Origin: Bacillota bacterium | GTDB taxonomy: Bacteria; Bacillota; Clostridia; Oscillospirales; Ruminococcaceae | NCBI GenBank assembly: GCA_023458875.1 | Contig: JAEWXO010000028.1 | Span: forward strand, 1 to 21,726 | Length of the DNA: 21,726 nucleotides | Reading direction: 5' to 3' | Shown: piece after piece, positions 7,900 through 15,938 of the stretch | Layout of the letters: each line of letters opens with the position of its first letter | How positions within the stretch are numbered: the stretch's first letter is position 1 | Made by a program: the position numbers and the translations under genes | The notes under the pieces: generated by a model | Databases searched by the model: none | What the model saw: only the letters and a program-made list of their open reading frames with translations | What the model was told of the DNA's origin: nothing

Positions 7900-9084
7900 T
7901 TATTTCTCCGTTTCTGAAATTTCAGCATATGCCGTTCCGTCTGACATTTTAATGCTTACTGTATCTCCATTATTCAGCTGGTCTACACTTTTTATTATTT
8001 TATCGTTTTTATAAACAACAGAATATCCGCGGCTGAGAACGCTAAGCGGATTGAGTGCTTCAAGACGTGTTATCATTCCGGACAGATCCGAATCATACCT
8101 CAGAATAATATTTTTATACGACTGATAAAACCTCTGAGAATAAGCATCCAGCTGTGAAATATTTCTCTGAAGCGAAAGCTCCGGTGAAGCAAAATGAAGT
8201 CTTGAAATCATATCCGAAAGTCTTTCATCCTTCCGCCTTACAAGAATCTCAAATGCTTTTCTCATTTTTTCGCTGAGCATATAGATCCTGTCATAAAGCA
8301 TCTGTACAGAAGGCACTGCAAGCTCCGCAGCAGCTGAAGGAGTAGGCGCTCTGAGGTCTGCTACAAAGTCAGCTATGGTAAAATCCGTTTCATGTCCTAC
8401 AGCACTTATAACAGGAACAGTCATATTATAAATGCAGTTAGCAAGCTGTTTGTCATTAAATGCGCTTAAGTCTTCAGATGAACCGCCTCCGCGCCCCAGA
8501 ATAACAACATCGCAAAATTCTGACTGTGCTTTTTTTAATGCACTGCATACCGATAAAGCCGCTCCTTCGCCCTGAACAGCAGAATGATAGACGCTAAGCT
8601 CTCCAATAGGGTATCTGCGTTTAATAATATTAATTATGTCCTGCAGTGCAGCTCCTTTATCAGAAGTGACCACACCGATTTTTTTCGGAAATTCCGGAAT
8701 CGGAAGCTTGTGACTTACATCAAACAGTCCTTCTTTTTCGAGCTCTTTTTTCAGTTTTTCAAAAAGAATGTGCTGATTTCCTGTTCCGTCAGGCTGCATA
8801 TCCGACACATAAAGCTGATACGCTCCGTCACGTTCAAAAACAGAAACTGTACCCATAGCTATGACGTTCATTCCGTTTTCAGGGACAAATCTGAGCATTG
8901 AAGCGTTGTTTCTGAACATAACAGCCTTTATAAGACTTTCATTGTCTTTTATTGTAAAATAAAGATGGCCGGAATTTCTGAAATTTGATATTTCTCCTTT
9001 TAGAAAAATTCCGCGGAGATTTGAATCCTCTTTAAGCTTAAATGAAATATATCTGTTAAGCTGAGTAACTGTAAGTATATTCAA
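7900..9084 (-). CDS. xseA: Exonuclease VII large subunit
   Basis: Catalytic subunit that degrades single-stranded DNA from both ends. The N-terminal OB fold (about 1-105) is followed by the core with PKKIGVVTSDKGAALQDI near residue 130, RGGGSSEDLSAFND, the GHETDFTIADFVADLRAPTPSAAAE block, then a long helical region and a short C-terminal barrel ending near SRGYSVVYKND. At 394 residues it is slightly short of the usual 400-450. The start codon is TTG (9082-9084) with GGGAGA about 11 bp upstream, 3 bp after the preceding stop codon. Confidence 0.94.
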   Translation of the reverse strand: MNILTVTQLNRYISFKLKEDSNLRGIFLKGEISNFRNSGHLYFTIKDNESLIKAVMFRNNASMLRFVPENGMNVIAMGTVSVFERDGAYQLYVSDMQPDGTGNQHILFEKLKKELEKEGLFDVSHKLPIPEFPKKIGVVTSDKGAALQDIINIIKRRYPIGELSVYHSAVQGEGAALSVCSALKKAQSEFCDVVILGRGGGSSEDLSAFNDKQLANCIYNMTVPVISAVGHETDFTIADFVADLRAPTPSAAAELAVPSVQMLYDRIYMLSEKMRKAFEILVRRKDERLSDMISRLHFASPELSLQRNISQLDAYSQRFYQSYKNIILRYDSDLSGMITRLEALNPLSVLSRGYSVVYKNDKIIKSVDQLNNGDTVSIKMSDGTAYAEISETEK

Positions 9085-9087
9085 ATT

Positions 9088-10023
9088 TTATATTTTCTCC
9101 CGTTTTATTTTTGCATAAAGAGCCACACCTGAAGCATTGTCACATGAAAATTCAGGACTGGCAAAATATGCTTTGTACTGTGAAAGTATTTTCTGACGTA
9201 TAATGCTGTTTGACATAACACCTCCGGCATAGATTACAGGCATTTTTCCGTATAAATCTGTTGCCGCCGTTGTCATAGCCTTTATTGATTCATAAATATA
9301 TGAAAGACAGAACGATGCTATATTTTCAGGAGATTCACCGTTTTCCTTCATGCGGATGCATTTGTTTTCAACACCTGAAAGAGAACAGTCAAACCCCTTT
9401 ACCGATGGTTTTATTTTATAATTTTCCGTACTCTTAAGAGCCATTTTTTCAATTTCTTTTCCGCACGGAAACTGAATTCCAAGCATTACTCCGACCCTGT
9501 CAACAGCCTGTCCGGCATTCAGATCAAGAGATGTACCTATTCTGGTAATACTTATTACTTTTTCACTGTCAGGCTCACATAACAGGCAGTCCGTAGTACC
9601 TCCGCTTACATGAAAAGCAATAAATCTGTCATGAATAAATTCGGTTTTACCGGCAGAATACAGTGCGGCAAGAACATGACCGGTCTGATGGGAAGTAGTA
9701 TATACCGGAATTCCTGTCACTGCAGACAACGAACGTGCAAGTCCCTCGCCGCACAGAAAACACGGCATATATGAATTTTCTTCAAGTCTTGGTCTTGTGG
9801 AAACACCTATACCGTCAAGGGATACTCCGGAAAAATCAATAGCTTCAATAAGAACAGGCAGCTGCTTTGTATGATGAAAAACAGCATCGCTTTGTCTTAA
9901 TCCCAGCGAACCTTTATTTACAGGCAGAAGCCTTTTTTCCTGAAGCATACTGTTTTCTGCACTGTTGTAAACCGCAAGTGACGTTGTGTAATTGCTCGTG
10001 TCGATTCCCAGATAGTAGGACAT
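9088..10023 (-). CDS. TsaD/Kae1-like ASKHA (peptidase M22-type) paralogue
   Basis: A 311-residue member of the Kae1/TsaD/YgjD superfamily. It opens with the ATPase-fold phosphate loop YLGIDTSNYTTSLAVY. The metal-binding histidines are kept as H112 and H116 in SHQTGH (canonical TsaD has HMEGH). GGVMSNSIIR and the late Asp in SCDNASG match the other conserved sites. The stretch VSGGTTDCLL replaces the usual VSGGHTQL. It is shorter than true TsaD, and its place in the nusB-xse operon is not where tsaD normally lies, so it is more likely a paralogue than the tRNA t6A enzyme itself. I start it at 10023 (MSYYLGID), 1 bp after nusB with GGGG upstream, not at the earlier in-frame codon inside nusB. 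Confidence 0.82.
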   Translation of the reverse strand: MSYYLGIDTSNYTTSLAVYNSAENSMLQEKRLLPVNKGSLGLRQSDAVFHHTKQLPVLIEAIDFSGVSLDGIGVSTRPRLEENSYMPCFLCGEGLARSLSAVTGIPVYTTSHQTGHVLAALYSAGKTEFIHDRFIAFHVSGGTTDCLLCEPDSEKVISITRIGTSLDLNAGQAVDRVGVMLGIQFPCGKEIEKMALKSTENYKIKPSVKGFDCSLSGVENKCIRMKENGESPENIASFCLSYIYESIKAMTTAATDLYGKMPVIYAGGVMSNSIIRQKILSQYKAYFASPEFSCDNASGVALYAKIKREKI

Positions 10024-10024
10024 T

Positions 10025-10432
10025 TTATTTTTCGTCCCCATTCTGACTGCGTGAGTAAACGCCGAGTACACCGTTTACAAATCCTACGTCTTCCTTGAAT
10101 GAATAATTCTGAGCAAGTAATACTGCTTCTTTTATAGCAGCATTTGTAGGAATTCTGTCATTATATAAAATTTCATAAAAAGCTATTCTGAGAATTGCTA
10201 CGTTTATTTTAGCTATTCTTGATAATGCTCTTTTTTTACTGTGCTGTGAGATCATTTCATCAAGCTCTGATGATTTTTCGATTATGTCCTTAACCATACT
10301 TCTTACATCATCATCAACTGGTACTTCATCAATACCTTCTGCAGCTGCAAATAATTCTTCCACTGTATCATCTCTTAACAGTGACTCATAAATAATTTTG
10401 AATACGCTGTCCCGGACTTCTCTTCTTGTCAT
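10025..10432 (-). CDS. nusB: Transcription antitermination protein NusB
   Basis: NusB with S10/NusE binds boxA and supports antitermination on rRNA operons. The all-helical 135-residue protein starts MTRREVRDSVFKIIYE and carries the conserved C-terminal NVAILRIAFYEILYND and IPTNAAIKEAVLLAQNYS, then FVNGVLGVYSR. An AGGAG site is about 10 bp before the ATG. It follows the Asp23 gene by 34 bp and precedes the TsaD-like gene by 1 bp. Confidence 0.95.
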   Translation of the reverse strand: MTRREVRDSVFKIIYESLLRDDTVEELFAAAEGIDEVPVDDDVRSMVKDIIEKSSELDEMISQHSKKRALSRIAKINVAILRIAFYEILYNDRIPTNAAIKEAVLLAQNYSFKEDVGFVNGVLGVYSRSQNGDEK

Positions 10433-10466
10433 TTAATCGTACTCCTTGTTTAATATTAAAATATGA

Positions 10467-10802
10467 CTATTTTTTTTCAAAGCTTATTCCTGATACTATT
10501 ACATTTACTTTTGATACGGTTATTCCCGTCATAGCCTGAATATCTGATTTTACAGCTTCCTGTATTTTTTCACATACTGATATTACATTATACCCATGTT
10601 TAACGACTATCTTTGCATTAATCTCAATAACATCGCCTATAATTTTTACATTGACAGATTCTTTTTTCACAAAAAATTTTTTTATAACTCCGCCGTTCGG
10701 CTTTATGCCTTCAACACCTTTTATTTCGTTTATTGCGGCAGTTGCAATTGTTACAACGACTTCTTCTGAAATACGAAGAGAGCCTGTATTTTCCTTTTGC
10801 AT
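10467..10802 (-). CDS. Asp23/Gls24 (DUF322) envelope-stress family protein
   Basis: A 111-residue protein of the Asp23/YqhY family. It begins GSLRISEEVVVTIATAA after a short tail and contains the typical IKGVEGI and the alternating beta pattern up to VNVIVSGISF. In Firmicutes such proteins often lie beside nusB or acetyl-CoA carboxylase genes and are linked to envelope homeostasis; the molecular role is unsettled. The start at 10802 is chosen because GGAGG stands 7 bp upstream; the ATG further up (10820) lies upstream of that site. It is the first gene after the internal promoter at 10902-10930. Confidence 0.9.
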   Translation of the reverse strand: MQKENTGSLRISEEVVVTIATAAINEIKGVEGIKPNGGVIKKFFVKKESVNVKIIGDVIEINAKIVVKHGYNVISVCEKIQEAVKSDIQAMTGITVSKVNVIVSGISFEKK

Positions 10803-10833
10803 AGTTTTCCTCCATATCAATAATACATAAATA

Positions 10834-10872
10834 TGTGGTCACCCCCGTGAAAATCAACGGAGCATGACCACA
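10834..10872 (-). promoter_or_regulatory. Leader hairpin upstream of the Asp23-nusB genes
   Basis: TGTGGTCA (10834-10841) and TGACCACA (10865-10872) form a perfect 8-bp stem. Inside it CCGT (10845-10848) pairs with ACGG (10857-10860) around a GAAAATCA loop. On the minus strand no uninterrupted U tract follows, so this is not a classical terminator. It sits about 30 bases upstream of the Asp23 ribosome site. It may be a 5' stabiliser, an attenuator, or an end for spoIIIA read-through. Confidence 0.55.
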
Positions 10873-10901
10873 GAAATACTCCTATGAAATCAATCCTCTA
10901 T

Positions 10902-10930
10902 ATTATAACATTTTTTTTTAATTTACACAA
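10902..10930 (-). promoter_or_regulatory. Internal sigma-A promoter (extended -10) for the housekeeping genes
   Basis: Read on the minus strand: TTGTGT (10930-10925), a 17-bp spacer largely of A, then TATAAT (10907-10902) preceded by TG at the extended -10 position. The -35 box touches the spoIIIAH stop codon. Transcription would start near 10895 and give a leader of about 90 nt before the Asp23 gene. This separates constitutive genes from the sporulation operon upstream. Confidence 0.62.
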
Positions 10931-11488
10931 CTATTTTATTTCGAAAATTCTTATATTTTGTGCCATAACTGCTGTCTCACTCAGAAGAATATCTTTAATA
11001 GCTGCTGCCTGTGCTGTATCAAGTCCGTCCGACTGAACAACCACCTTGGCATCATTTTTATCAAGATATACAAGACACTCCTTATATCCCTGTGCTTTTA
11101 TAAGTGACTCCATTTTATTTTCAAGCTCTGTCATCTGACTAAGCTCTACAGCTGCCAGAGCGTTTACAACAGCTTCATCCTTTGTAACATCTCCGCCGCC
11201 CATAATGCTCTGAAGGGTCTGTACAGCCTCGTCACGGCTTGCAGCCTTATCAATTCTTGCCTGTGCAAAATAATCTACAGCACTCATATTCTGAATATTA
11301 CCTTCACCGGCGTTTACAAACCTTGTATCCCCGTATTCCTCATTCTGAACGGGATTATCAATAGCCTCCTTATTAACCTTTGCCCCGCCTGCTATTACAT
11401 AATTCACATATACTGCTATCGCAAGTATCATTGTAAGACACGCCATAATAATCTGCTTTTTTCCTATAATAATTGCCGGTTTCTTCAT
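10931..11488 (-). CDS. spoIIIAH: Stage III sporulation protein AH
   Basis: Mother-cell membrane protein whose extracellular ring-building domain meets SpoIIQ from the forespore across the intermembrane space. One N-terminal TM segment (about 11-33, with KKQIIMACLTMILAIAVYV) precedes a linker and a YscJ/FliF-type RBM domain in the last 100 residues (VTKDEAVVNALAAVELSQM onward). The 185 residues are on the short side for the family. The start at 11488 (MKKPAII) has GGAGG 7 bp upstream; the ATG 6 bp earlier is too close to that site. Confidence 0.9.
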   Translation of the reverse strand: MKKPAIIIGKKQIIMACLTMILAIAVYVNYVIAGGAKVNKEAIDNPVQNEEYGDTRFVNAGEGNIQNMSAVDYFAQARIDKAASRDEAVQTLQSIMGGGDVTKDEAVVNALAAVELSQMTELENKMESLIKAQGYKECLVYLDKNDAKVVVQSDGLDTAQAAAIKDILLSETAVMAQNIRIFEIK

Positions 11489-11529
11489 GATCATTCCTCC
11501 AGATATAATTTAAAATTTTACTTGAATAA

Positions 11530-12066
11530 TTATTCAAGCTTTGTAACATAAATTTTGTTCGATGCTATATTCAGTGATACTGAAACAGCCTTGTACACAC
11601 TTTCTCTCACCACACTGTTTCCACCTCCTTCACAAACTACAACAACGCCCGATATCGCAGGATTTATAACCTTTTGTACAAGCGCTTCCTTATCACCGTT
11701 TTTCTGAACAAATATATAACTGTTCTCATTCTGCGAGCTGTTGCTTTCACCGTTTTGTGAAATATTGCTCTTATTTTGCTGAGCATATATGTATTCTTCT
11801 GTTCCGCTGACCATAAGAGTGACATTTACCTTTCCTACGCCATCTATCTTACTGAGCATCATTTCAATTTGTCTCTCCGTATACGACGAGTAATCAGATG
11901 TCTTATACATCTCTTTTTCTTTGATTTTTTTATCGCTTTTTTCCGGAACAAACTCTGAAATCAGTATAAGTGTCATACCGATAAACCCAAGTATTACGAT
12001 AAGCTTACTTCCTTTTGCAGACAAAAGCTTATTTTTAATATCTTTTAATATTTTTATGTCATTCAT
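11530..12066 (-). CDS. spoIIIAG: Stage III sporulation protein AG
   Basis: Ring-forming component of the SpoIIIA-SpoIIQ channel. A single TM segment (about residues 22-40, KLIVILGFIGMTLILISEF) is followed by a charged linker and an RBM domain with YTERQIEMMLSKIDGVGKV and INPAISGVVVVCEGG. A Ser/Asn/Gln-rich insertion (about 95-115) sits inside the domain, where many family members carry a variable loop. The start at 12066 overlaps the spoIIIAF stop by 8 bp and has AAGGTGG upstream. Length is 178 residues. Confidence 0.92.
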   Translation of the reverse strand: MNDIKILKDIKNKLLSAKGSKLIVILGFIGMTLILISEFVPEKSDKKIKEKEMYKTSDYSSYTERQIEMMLSKIDGVGKVNVTLMVSGTEEYIYAQQNKSNISQNGESNSSQNENSYIFVQKNGDKEALVQKVINPAISGVVVVCEGGGNSVVRESVYKAVSVSLNIASNKIYVTKLE

Positions 12067-12529
12067 TTTTTCCACCTTCGTAAACAATAACGCCTGAGCC
12101 AAGCTGACTTTCTATTATTTTTTTAGCCTCATCAAAATTTTGCGTCTTAATATATACTTCATTAATTATTATGCTGCTGCTCTCATTAATATTAACATTT
12201 ACAGAAATTTCATCATATAAAATATTTTCTTCTTTAAGCTTACCGCCAAGAGAATTTGATATATTCTGTTCAACAGCCTTCTCCATTTCTGCATCAACGG
12301 CACTTCCCACAGAGTCTGCCATAATTTCCAGATCATACTCTGCCTGACAATCAAGAATTTCTGAGGGCTTGTTTTTTATTAAAGGTAAAAAAAACACAAG
12401 AGTAAAAATCAAAGAAAAAATTAACCTTATATGGCCTGAAAAACGATCATCGGGTTTAATAATGTCCGCAGCGCAGATAGCTATTCCGATAAAGCAGCCT
12501 GACGCCACCATCTTGCTGATTATTTCCAT
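12059..12529 (-). CDS. spoIIIAF: Stage III sporulation protein AF
   Basis: A 156-residue inner-membrane component of the SpoIIIA complex. Two TM segments occupy the first 50 residues (VASGCFIGIAICAADII and IRLIFSLIFTLVFFLPLI), separated by a short loop with PDDRFSGHIR. A soluble RBM-like domain of about 100 residues follows. A purine-rich GGGAGAGGGAAG precedes the ATG, 14 bp behind spoIIIAE, and the 3' end overlaps spoIIIAG. Confidence 0.9.
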   Translation of the reverse strand: MEIISKMVASGCFIGIAICAADIIKPDDRFSGHIRLIFSLIFTLVFFLPLIKNKPSEILDCQAEYDLEIMADSVGSAVDAEMEKAVEQNISNSLGGKLKEENILYDEISVNVNINESSSIIINEVYIKTQNFDEAKKIIESQLGSGVIVYEGGKNE

Positions 12530-12543
12530 TCTTCCCTCTCCCT

Positions 12544-13659
12544 TTAAATTCCGCTTCCCATTTTCATAACTATTACCGTTGAAATAATAAGCATGATAAT
12601 AAAAGCAGATACTATGCTTATTATTATTCCAAATATCATTTCAATGTTTTTAAGAAGTGTTTTCAGCCTGTCTGCTGACAGTATATCCGCAGTCACGGCA
12701 GCCACCCCTATTGCAAATCTATACAAAAACAGATTTATTACAGCCGGCATTACCATCAGCAGCAATGCAACTATTCCGACACTCCCTATCCCACCCTTTA
12801 ATACACTGAGGCTTCCTCTCACCGTTGAATAAGCATCCGATACTGCACCTCCTATTACAGGCACAAAATTTGACACAAGATATTTTCCTGTTTTCACAGA
12901 AAGAGAGTCTACAGATCCACCTACAATATTCTGAACAGAGAGCATTCCCACAAATACAGTCATAATAAAGCCAAGCAATACTGTAATTATCTTTTTTAGC
13001 CCGTTTATTAATCCTCCGAGTGAAAGCCCGGGATTTAAAGCATCAACAATACTTACTGAAAAACAAAGTCCAAGCATAGGTACCAGAAATCCTGATGCAA
13101 TCTGAACAGAAAGCTCACTTACACCAAGTACAATAAGATTATAGCTTCCGGCTGCAGTTATATTTCCTGACGCTGTCATTACACTTGCCATGACAGGAAC
13201 ATATGCCAGCATAAACAGTCCGCCCTCCTCAAGTGTGTCCCCTGCATTCAGAAAACAATCGCTTACAGGAGAGAGCATTGCGGAGATTGATACAATTACA
13301 CATACTATACTGCCGACCTTACCTGAGCCGTTTATTTTTCCGACAGTACACATATTTTCAGTAATCGACGACAGAAAAACAATAGCCAGCAATGTTGTCA
13401 TAAGTGCAAACGGTGCTTTTATTTTTGCCCTTATCTGCCCGGCTACCCATGAAAATACGTTTTCGGGAGTTATTTTTGTAAATGCTTCGGCATTTTCGAC
13501 CGACAACTCATTTTCGGAAAGAAAACCTCCTGAAGAGCTGTCAAGCATCTGATCAATGACCTCAGTCTGATCATCAAGCTCTCCTTCGGCATGTACGGTT
13601 TCCGGGACAAAAAATAAAAGCAAAAATAATATTACTAAAAAGGTCTTTAACATCTTCAT
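12544..13659 (-). CDS. spoIIIAE: Stage III sporulation protein AE
   Basis: The large polytopic membrane subunit, proposed to be the export-apparatus-like pore core of the SpoIIIA complex. An N-terminal signal peptide (FLVILFLLLFFVPETVHA) precedes an acidic extracellular stretch. From about residue 80 on there are seven or eight hydrophobic segments, with family signatures such as FVPVIGGAVSDAYSTVRGSL in the second half. Length 371 is normal. A GGAGA site lies upstream of the ATG. It is 22 bp after spoIIIAD. Confidence 0.93.
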   Translation of the reverse strand: MKMLKTFLVILFLLLFFVPETVHAEGELDDQTEVIDQMLDSSSGGFLSENELSVENAEAFTKITPENVFSWVAGQIRAKIKAPFALMTTLLAIVFLSSITENMCTVGKINGSGKVGSIVCVIVSISAMLSPVSDCFLNAGDTLEEGGLFMLAYVPVMASVMTASGNITAAGSYNLIVLGVSELSVQIASGFLVPMLGLCFSVSIVDALNPGLSLGGLINGLKKIITVLLGFIMTVFVGMLSVQNIVGGSVDSLSVKTGKYLVSNFVPVIGGAVSDAYSTVRGSLSVLKGGIGSVGIVALLLMVMPAVINLFLYRFAIGVAAVTADILSADRLKTLLKNIEMIFGIIISIVSAFIIMLIISTVIVMKMGSGI

Positions 13660-13681
13660 ATTTTTATTCTCCGTCTGTTTT

Positions 13682-14074
13682 CTACTGTGACAATTTGTTT
13701 ATATACTCTATCAGATTTTCAAATAACGGAAGTGCCAGTATAACCAGTGCGGTTTTACCCGCAATCTCTGTAACAGTACCTATGGCATTTTCCCCGCAGT
13801 CACGGCATACATCACAGGCAAACTGTGTAATATAGCATATTCCAAGTGATTTGAATATTATCAGTGAATAATCCTCGTCCATTTCACACATAGAATAAAG
13901 GTCACTTATCATATTTATAACAGGTGAAATATATATTACCACAAATCCGAGTACAGCAGCGCATGCTGCAATTGAAAGCATTACAGCCTGTTCTTTATTA
14001 TATTTGTCAAGCAGTCTGCACAATATCGCTGCCACAATGCACAGAGCTGCTACTATCATAATATTATCTACCAT
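13682..14074 (-). CDS. spoIIIAD: Stage III sporulation protein AD
   Basis: A 130-residue membrane protein with three or four hydrophobic helices. It includes LDKYNKEQAVMLSIAACAAVLGFVVI, where the KEQ between segments matches the SpoIIIAC/AD family, and the typical C-terminal half (FKSLGICYITQFACDVCRDCGE). It overlaps spoIIIAC by 7 bp, indicating coupled translation. It likely oligomerises with SpoIIIAC in the mother-cell membrane. Confidence 0.92.
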   Translation of the reverse strand: MVDNIMIVAALCIVAAILCRLLDKYNKEQAVMLSIAACAAVLGFVVIYISPVINMISDLYSMCEMDEDYSLIIFKSLGICYITQFACDVCRDCGENAIGTVTEIAGKTALVILALPLFENLIEYINKLSQ

Positions 14075-14265
14075 ATTCCAAACACACTTTTAACAGTATC
14101 AAAAAGATTACTTATTTCATTTATAATTATCATAAGGACGACGATAAGGCCTGCGAGTGTTGTAAGCATCGCCTGTTCCTCACGCTCTGCTCTTTTTAAT
14201 ACAAGATTTAAAACAGCGACTATTATTCCTATTCCTGCTATTTTAAAAATCAGATCTATATCCAC
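14068..14265 (-). CDS. spoIIIAC: Stage III sporulation protein AC
   Basis: A 65-residue protein of two TM helices joined by the conserved charged turn KRAEREEQA, the standard size and layout of SpoIIIAC. The start codon is GTG (MDIDLIFKIAG), with AGGA about 11 bp upstream. It lies 16 bp after spoIIIAB and overlaps spoIIIAD. Confidence 0.92.
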   Translation of the reverse strand: MDIDLIFKIAGIGIIVAVLNLVLKRAEREEQAMLTTLAGLIVVLMIIINEISNLFDTVKSVFGIW

Positions 14266-14281
14266 TCATTTATCAGTCCTT

Positions 14282-14788
14282 TCATATCAACATAACAGAT
14301 ATAAAAACCCCTGTAAGAACTCCCAGTGTCCTGTATAACTTTCCTTTGTTCTGACTTTCCGCTGATGCTGTCCTGCATATATGCTCTATGTTACGGCTAT
14401 GAATACTTAACATGGAAAGCTGTCCTTTTGTATTGCTTCTACCCAGTGAATTTCCTACTTCAATAAGTTGTGCACGCTCTTCATTTTTTAAGTAAACATC
14501 ATTTTCAACAGCTTTAATCCATGCATCTTGAAAAGATTCACCATTCCTGTAAAGCTCAGCTGCCGTTTTAAGAAATTTCAACTGTTCAAAGCTTTTATCA
14601 GATGACAGTTCTGATAATATTTCTCCTGTATGCAGGGATCTGAACTCTATATATGTTGACATTCTGTCAAGCATAAGAACAATCAGTTCCAGACGTTTTA
14701 CACGTTCTGAAAGTGATTTTGAAAGACTTATTCCGCCAAGTGCGGTGGTCATAATAATAAATATCATTCCTGAAAGTTTAAAAATCAT
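14282..14788 (-). CDS. spoIIIAB: Stage III sporulation protein AB
   Basis: A 168-residue protein with a TM segment at each end (MIFKLSGMIFIIMTTALGGI and the last 17 residues, LGVLTGVFISVMLI) and a cytoplasmic helical middle that resembles the GspF platform of type II secretion. The conserved pattern LIVLMLDRMSTYIEFRS fits. An AAGGAATG sits upstream of the ATG, 14 bp after spoIIIAA. Confidence 0.9.
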   Translation of the reverse strand: MIFKLSGMIFIIMTTALGGISLSKSLSERVKRLELIVLMLDRMSTYIEFRSLHTGEILSELSSDKSFEQLKFLKTAAELYRNGESFQDAWIKAVENDVYLKNEERAQLIEVGNSLGRSNTKGQLSMLSIHSRNIEHICRTASAESQNKGKLYRTLGVLTGVFISVMLI

Positions 14789-14802
14789 AGTTAAACATTC
14801 CT

Positions 14803-15744
14803 TCAGGATTCTGAAATAAAATCTTTATATTTTATTACTGATTTTACCCGGCCTGTCCTGTTTTTGTTATCGAGAAAAGCTATATGCTCAAATGCTCCTG
14901 TTTTCATAAGCTTCATAATGTATTTTCTTGAATGAAGCTCCTGAGGGCTTCCCGCATGCACTGAAGCAACTATTTTTACACCGGAATTCGCAGAAGCGAT
15001 AAGTGCTTTTACGTCTGATTTCGCACCAATTTCATCACATATTATCATGTCAGGAGACATGACCCTGATTGCCGTCTGTATACCCTCCATTTTAGGATAG
15101 CCGTCAAATATATCACTCATTGCACCGACGTCGTTCTGTGGCTCTCCGAGATATACGGCAGCCAACTCACTTCTTTCGTCTATAACCGCTATTCTGTACT
15201 CATTTGCAAGCCGCCGGCACAGATCACGGAGAACCGTTGTTTTTCCGCTGAGCGGTGCACCTGCAATAAGCAGACCGCACGGACCTTTATCAAACACTTT
15301 TTCAAATATTTCGTCTGCACATCCTATTATCTGTTTAGCTAATCTGAAGTTCATTCCGCTGACATTCTTAACTGTCTTCATTTTACTGCCTGATGTAACA
15401 GCAGTACCGCATATTCCTACTCTGTGTCCTCCCGGTATAGTAATGAAGCCTTCCTTAAGCTCACGCGAGTAGCTGTGAACGGAATTATCACATACGGCAT
15501 TAAAGCTGTACTCCATATCATCCTTTGTGCATATAACCGCAAAATGACCATCGGATATCAGTTTTCCCGATGTGTCAAGATATTTTTCGCCGTCAGCATT
15601 TCTGACTGCGACAGGTGCATCTGTCCTTAGCCTGATTTCATAAAAGAGTCTTAAATCACTTTCACTCACCTGAGAAAAAAAGCCTTTTATTCTCGGTGAA
15701 AAATATCTGAATATTGCCGTAGATGAATTATTATTCATTATCAT
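14803..15744 (-). CDS. spoIIIAA: Stage III sporulation protein AA, ATPase
   Basis: Cytoplasmic ATPase related to type II/IV secretion motors, powering the SpoIIIA complex in the mother cell. Walker A is GAPLSGKTT at residues 162-170 and the Walker B region is MIICDEIGA. The N-terminal domain carries EIRLRTDAPV and GHRVGICGTAV. I start it at ATG 15744 (MIMNNNSS) because AAAGGACGG stands just upstream; the longer reading frame begins with TTG and has no such site. Length becomes 313 residues. A sigma-E promoter is expected in 15745-15830. The best I see is TCATATA about 14 bp before CATTGTTG, a weak match, so the promoter is not firmly placed. Confidence 0.93.
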   Translation of the reverse strand: MIMNNNSSTAIFRYFSPRIKGFFSQVSESDLRLFYEIRLRTDAPVAVRNADGEKYLDTSGKLISDGHFAVICTKDDMEYSFNAVCDNSVHSYSRELKEGFITIPGGHRVGICGTAVTSGSKMKTVKNVSGMNFRLAKQIIGCADEIFEKVFDKGPCGLLIAGAPLSGKTTVLRDLCRRLANEYRIAVIDERSELAAVYLGEPQNDVGAMSDIFDGYPKMEGIQTAIRVMSPDMIICDEIGAKSDVKALIASANSGVKIVASVHAGSPQELHSRKYIMKLMKTGAFEHIAFLDNKNRTGRVKSVIKYKDFISES

Positions 15745-15830
15745 TTTATATACCGTCCTTTCTGATTTAACAGTCTTACGCAACAATGTTTATATGGTAA
15801 AATATATGAACCAATGAAATGTTTTAGAAC

Positions 15831-15919
15831 AAAAAAAAGACTGTAAAAACAGCTCTGAAAAATTTAAGAGAGTGAAATCTTTTCGATTCCACTCTCTTTT
15901 TTCAGTTGTTTTTACAGCC
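15831..15919 (-). terminator. Long imperfect hairpin terminator of the dockerin gene
   Basis: CTGTAAAAACA (15841-15851) pairs with TGTTTTTACAG (15907-15917). Pairing continues through CTGAAAAA/TTTTTTCAG and AGAGAGTG/CACTCTCT to a short loop around CTTTTCG. The whole stem spans about 80 nt, much longer than a usual terminator. On the minus strand eight T residues follow (A run at 15831-15838). It separates the dockerin gene from spoIIIA. Confidence 0.87.
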
Positions 15920-15938
15920 CAATTCAAGAAACTGTTTT

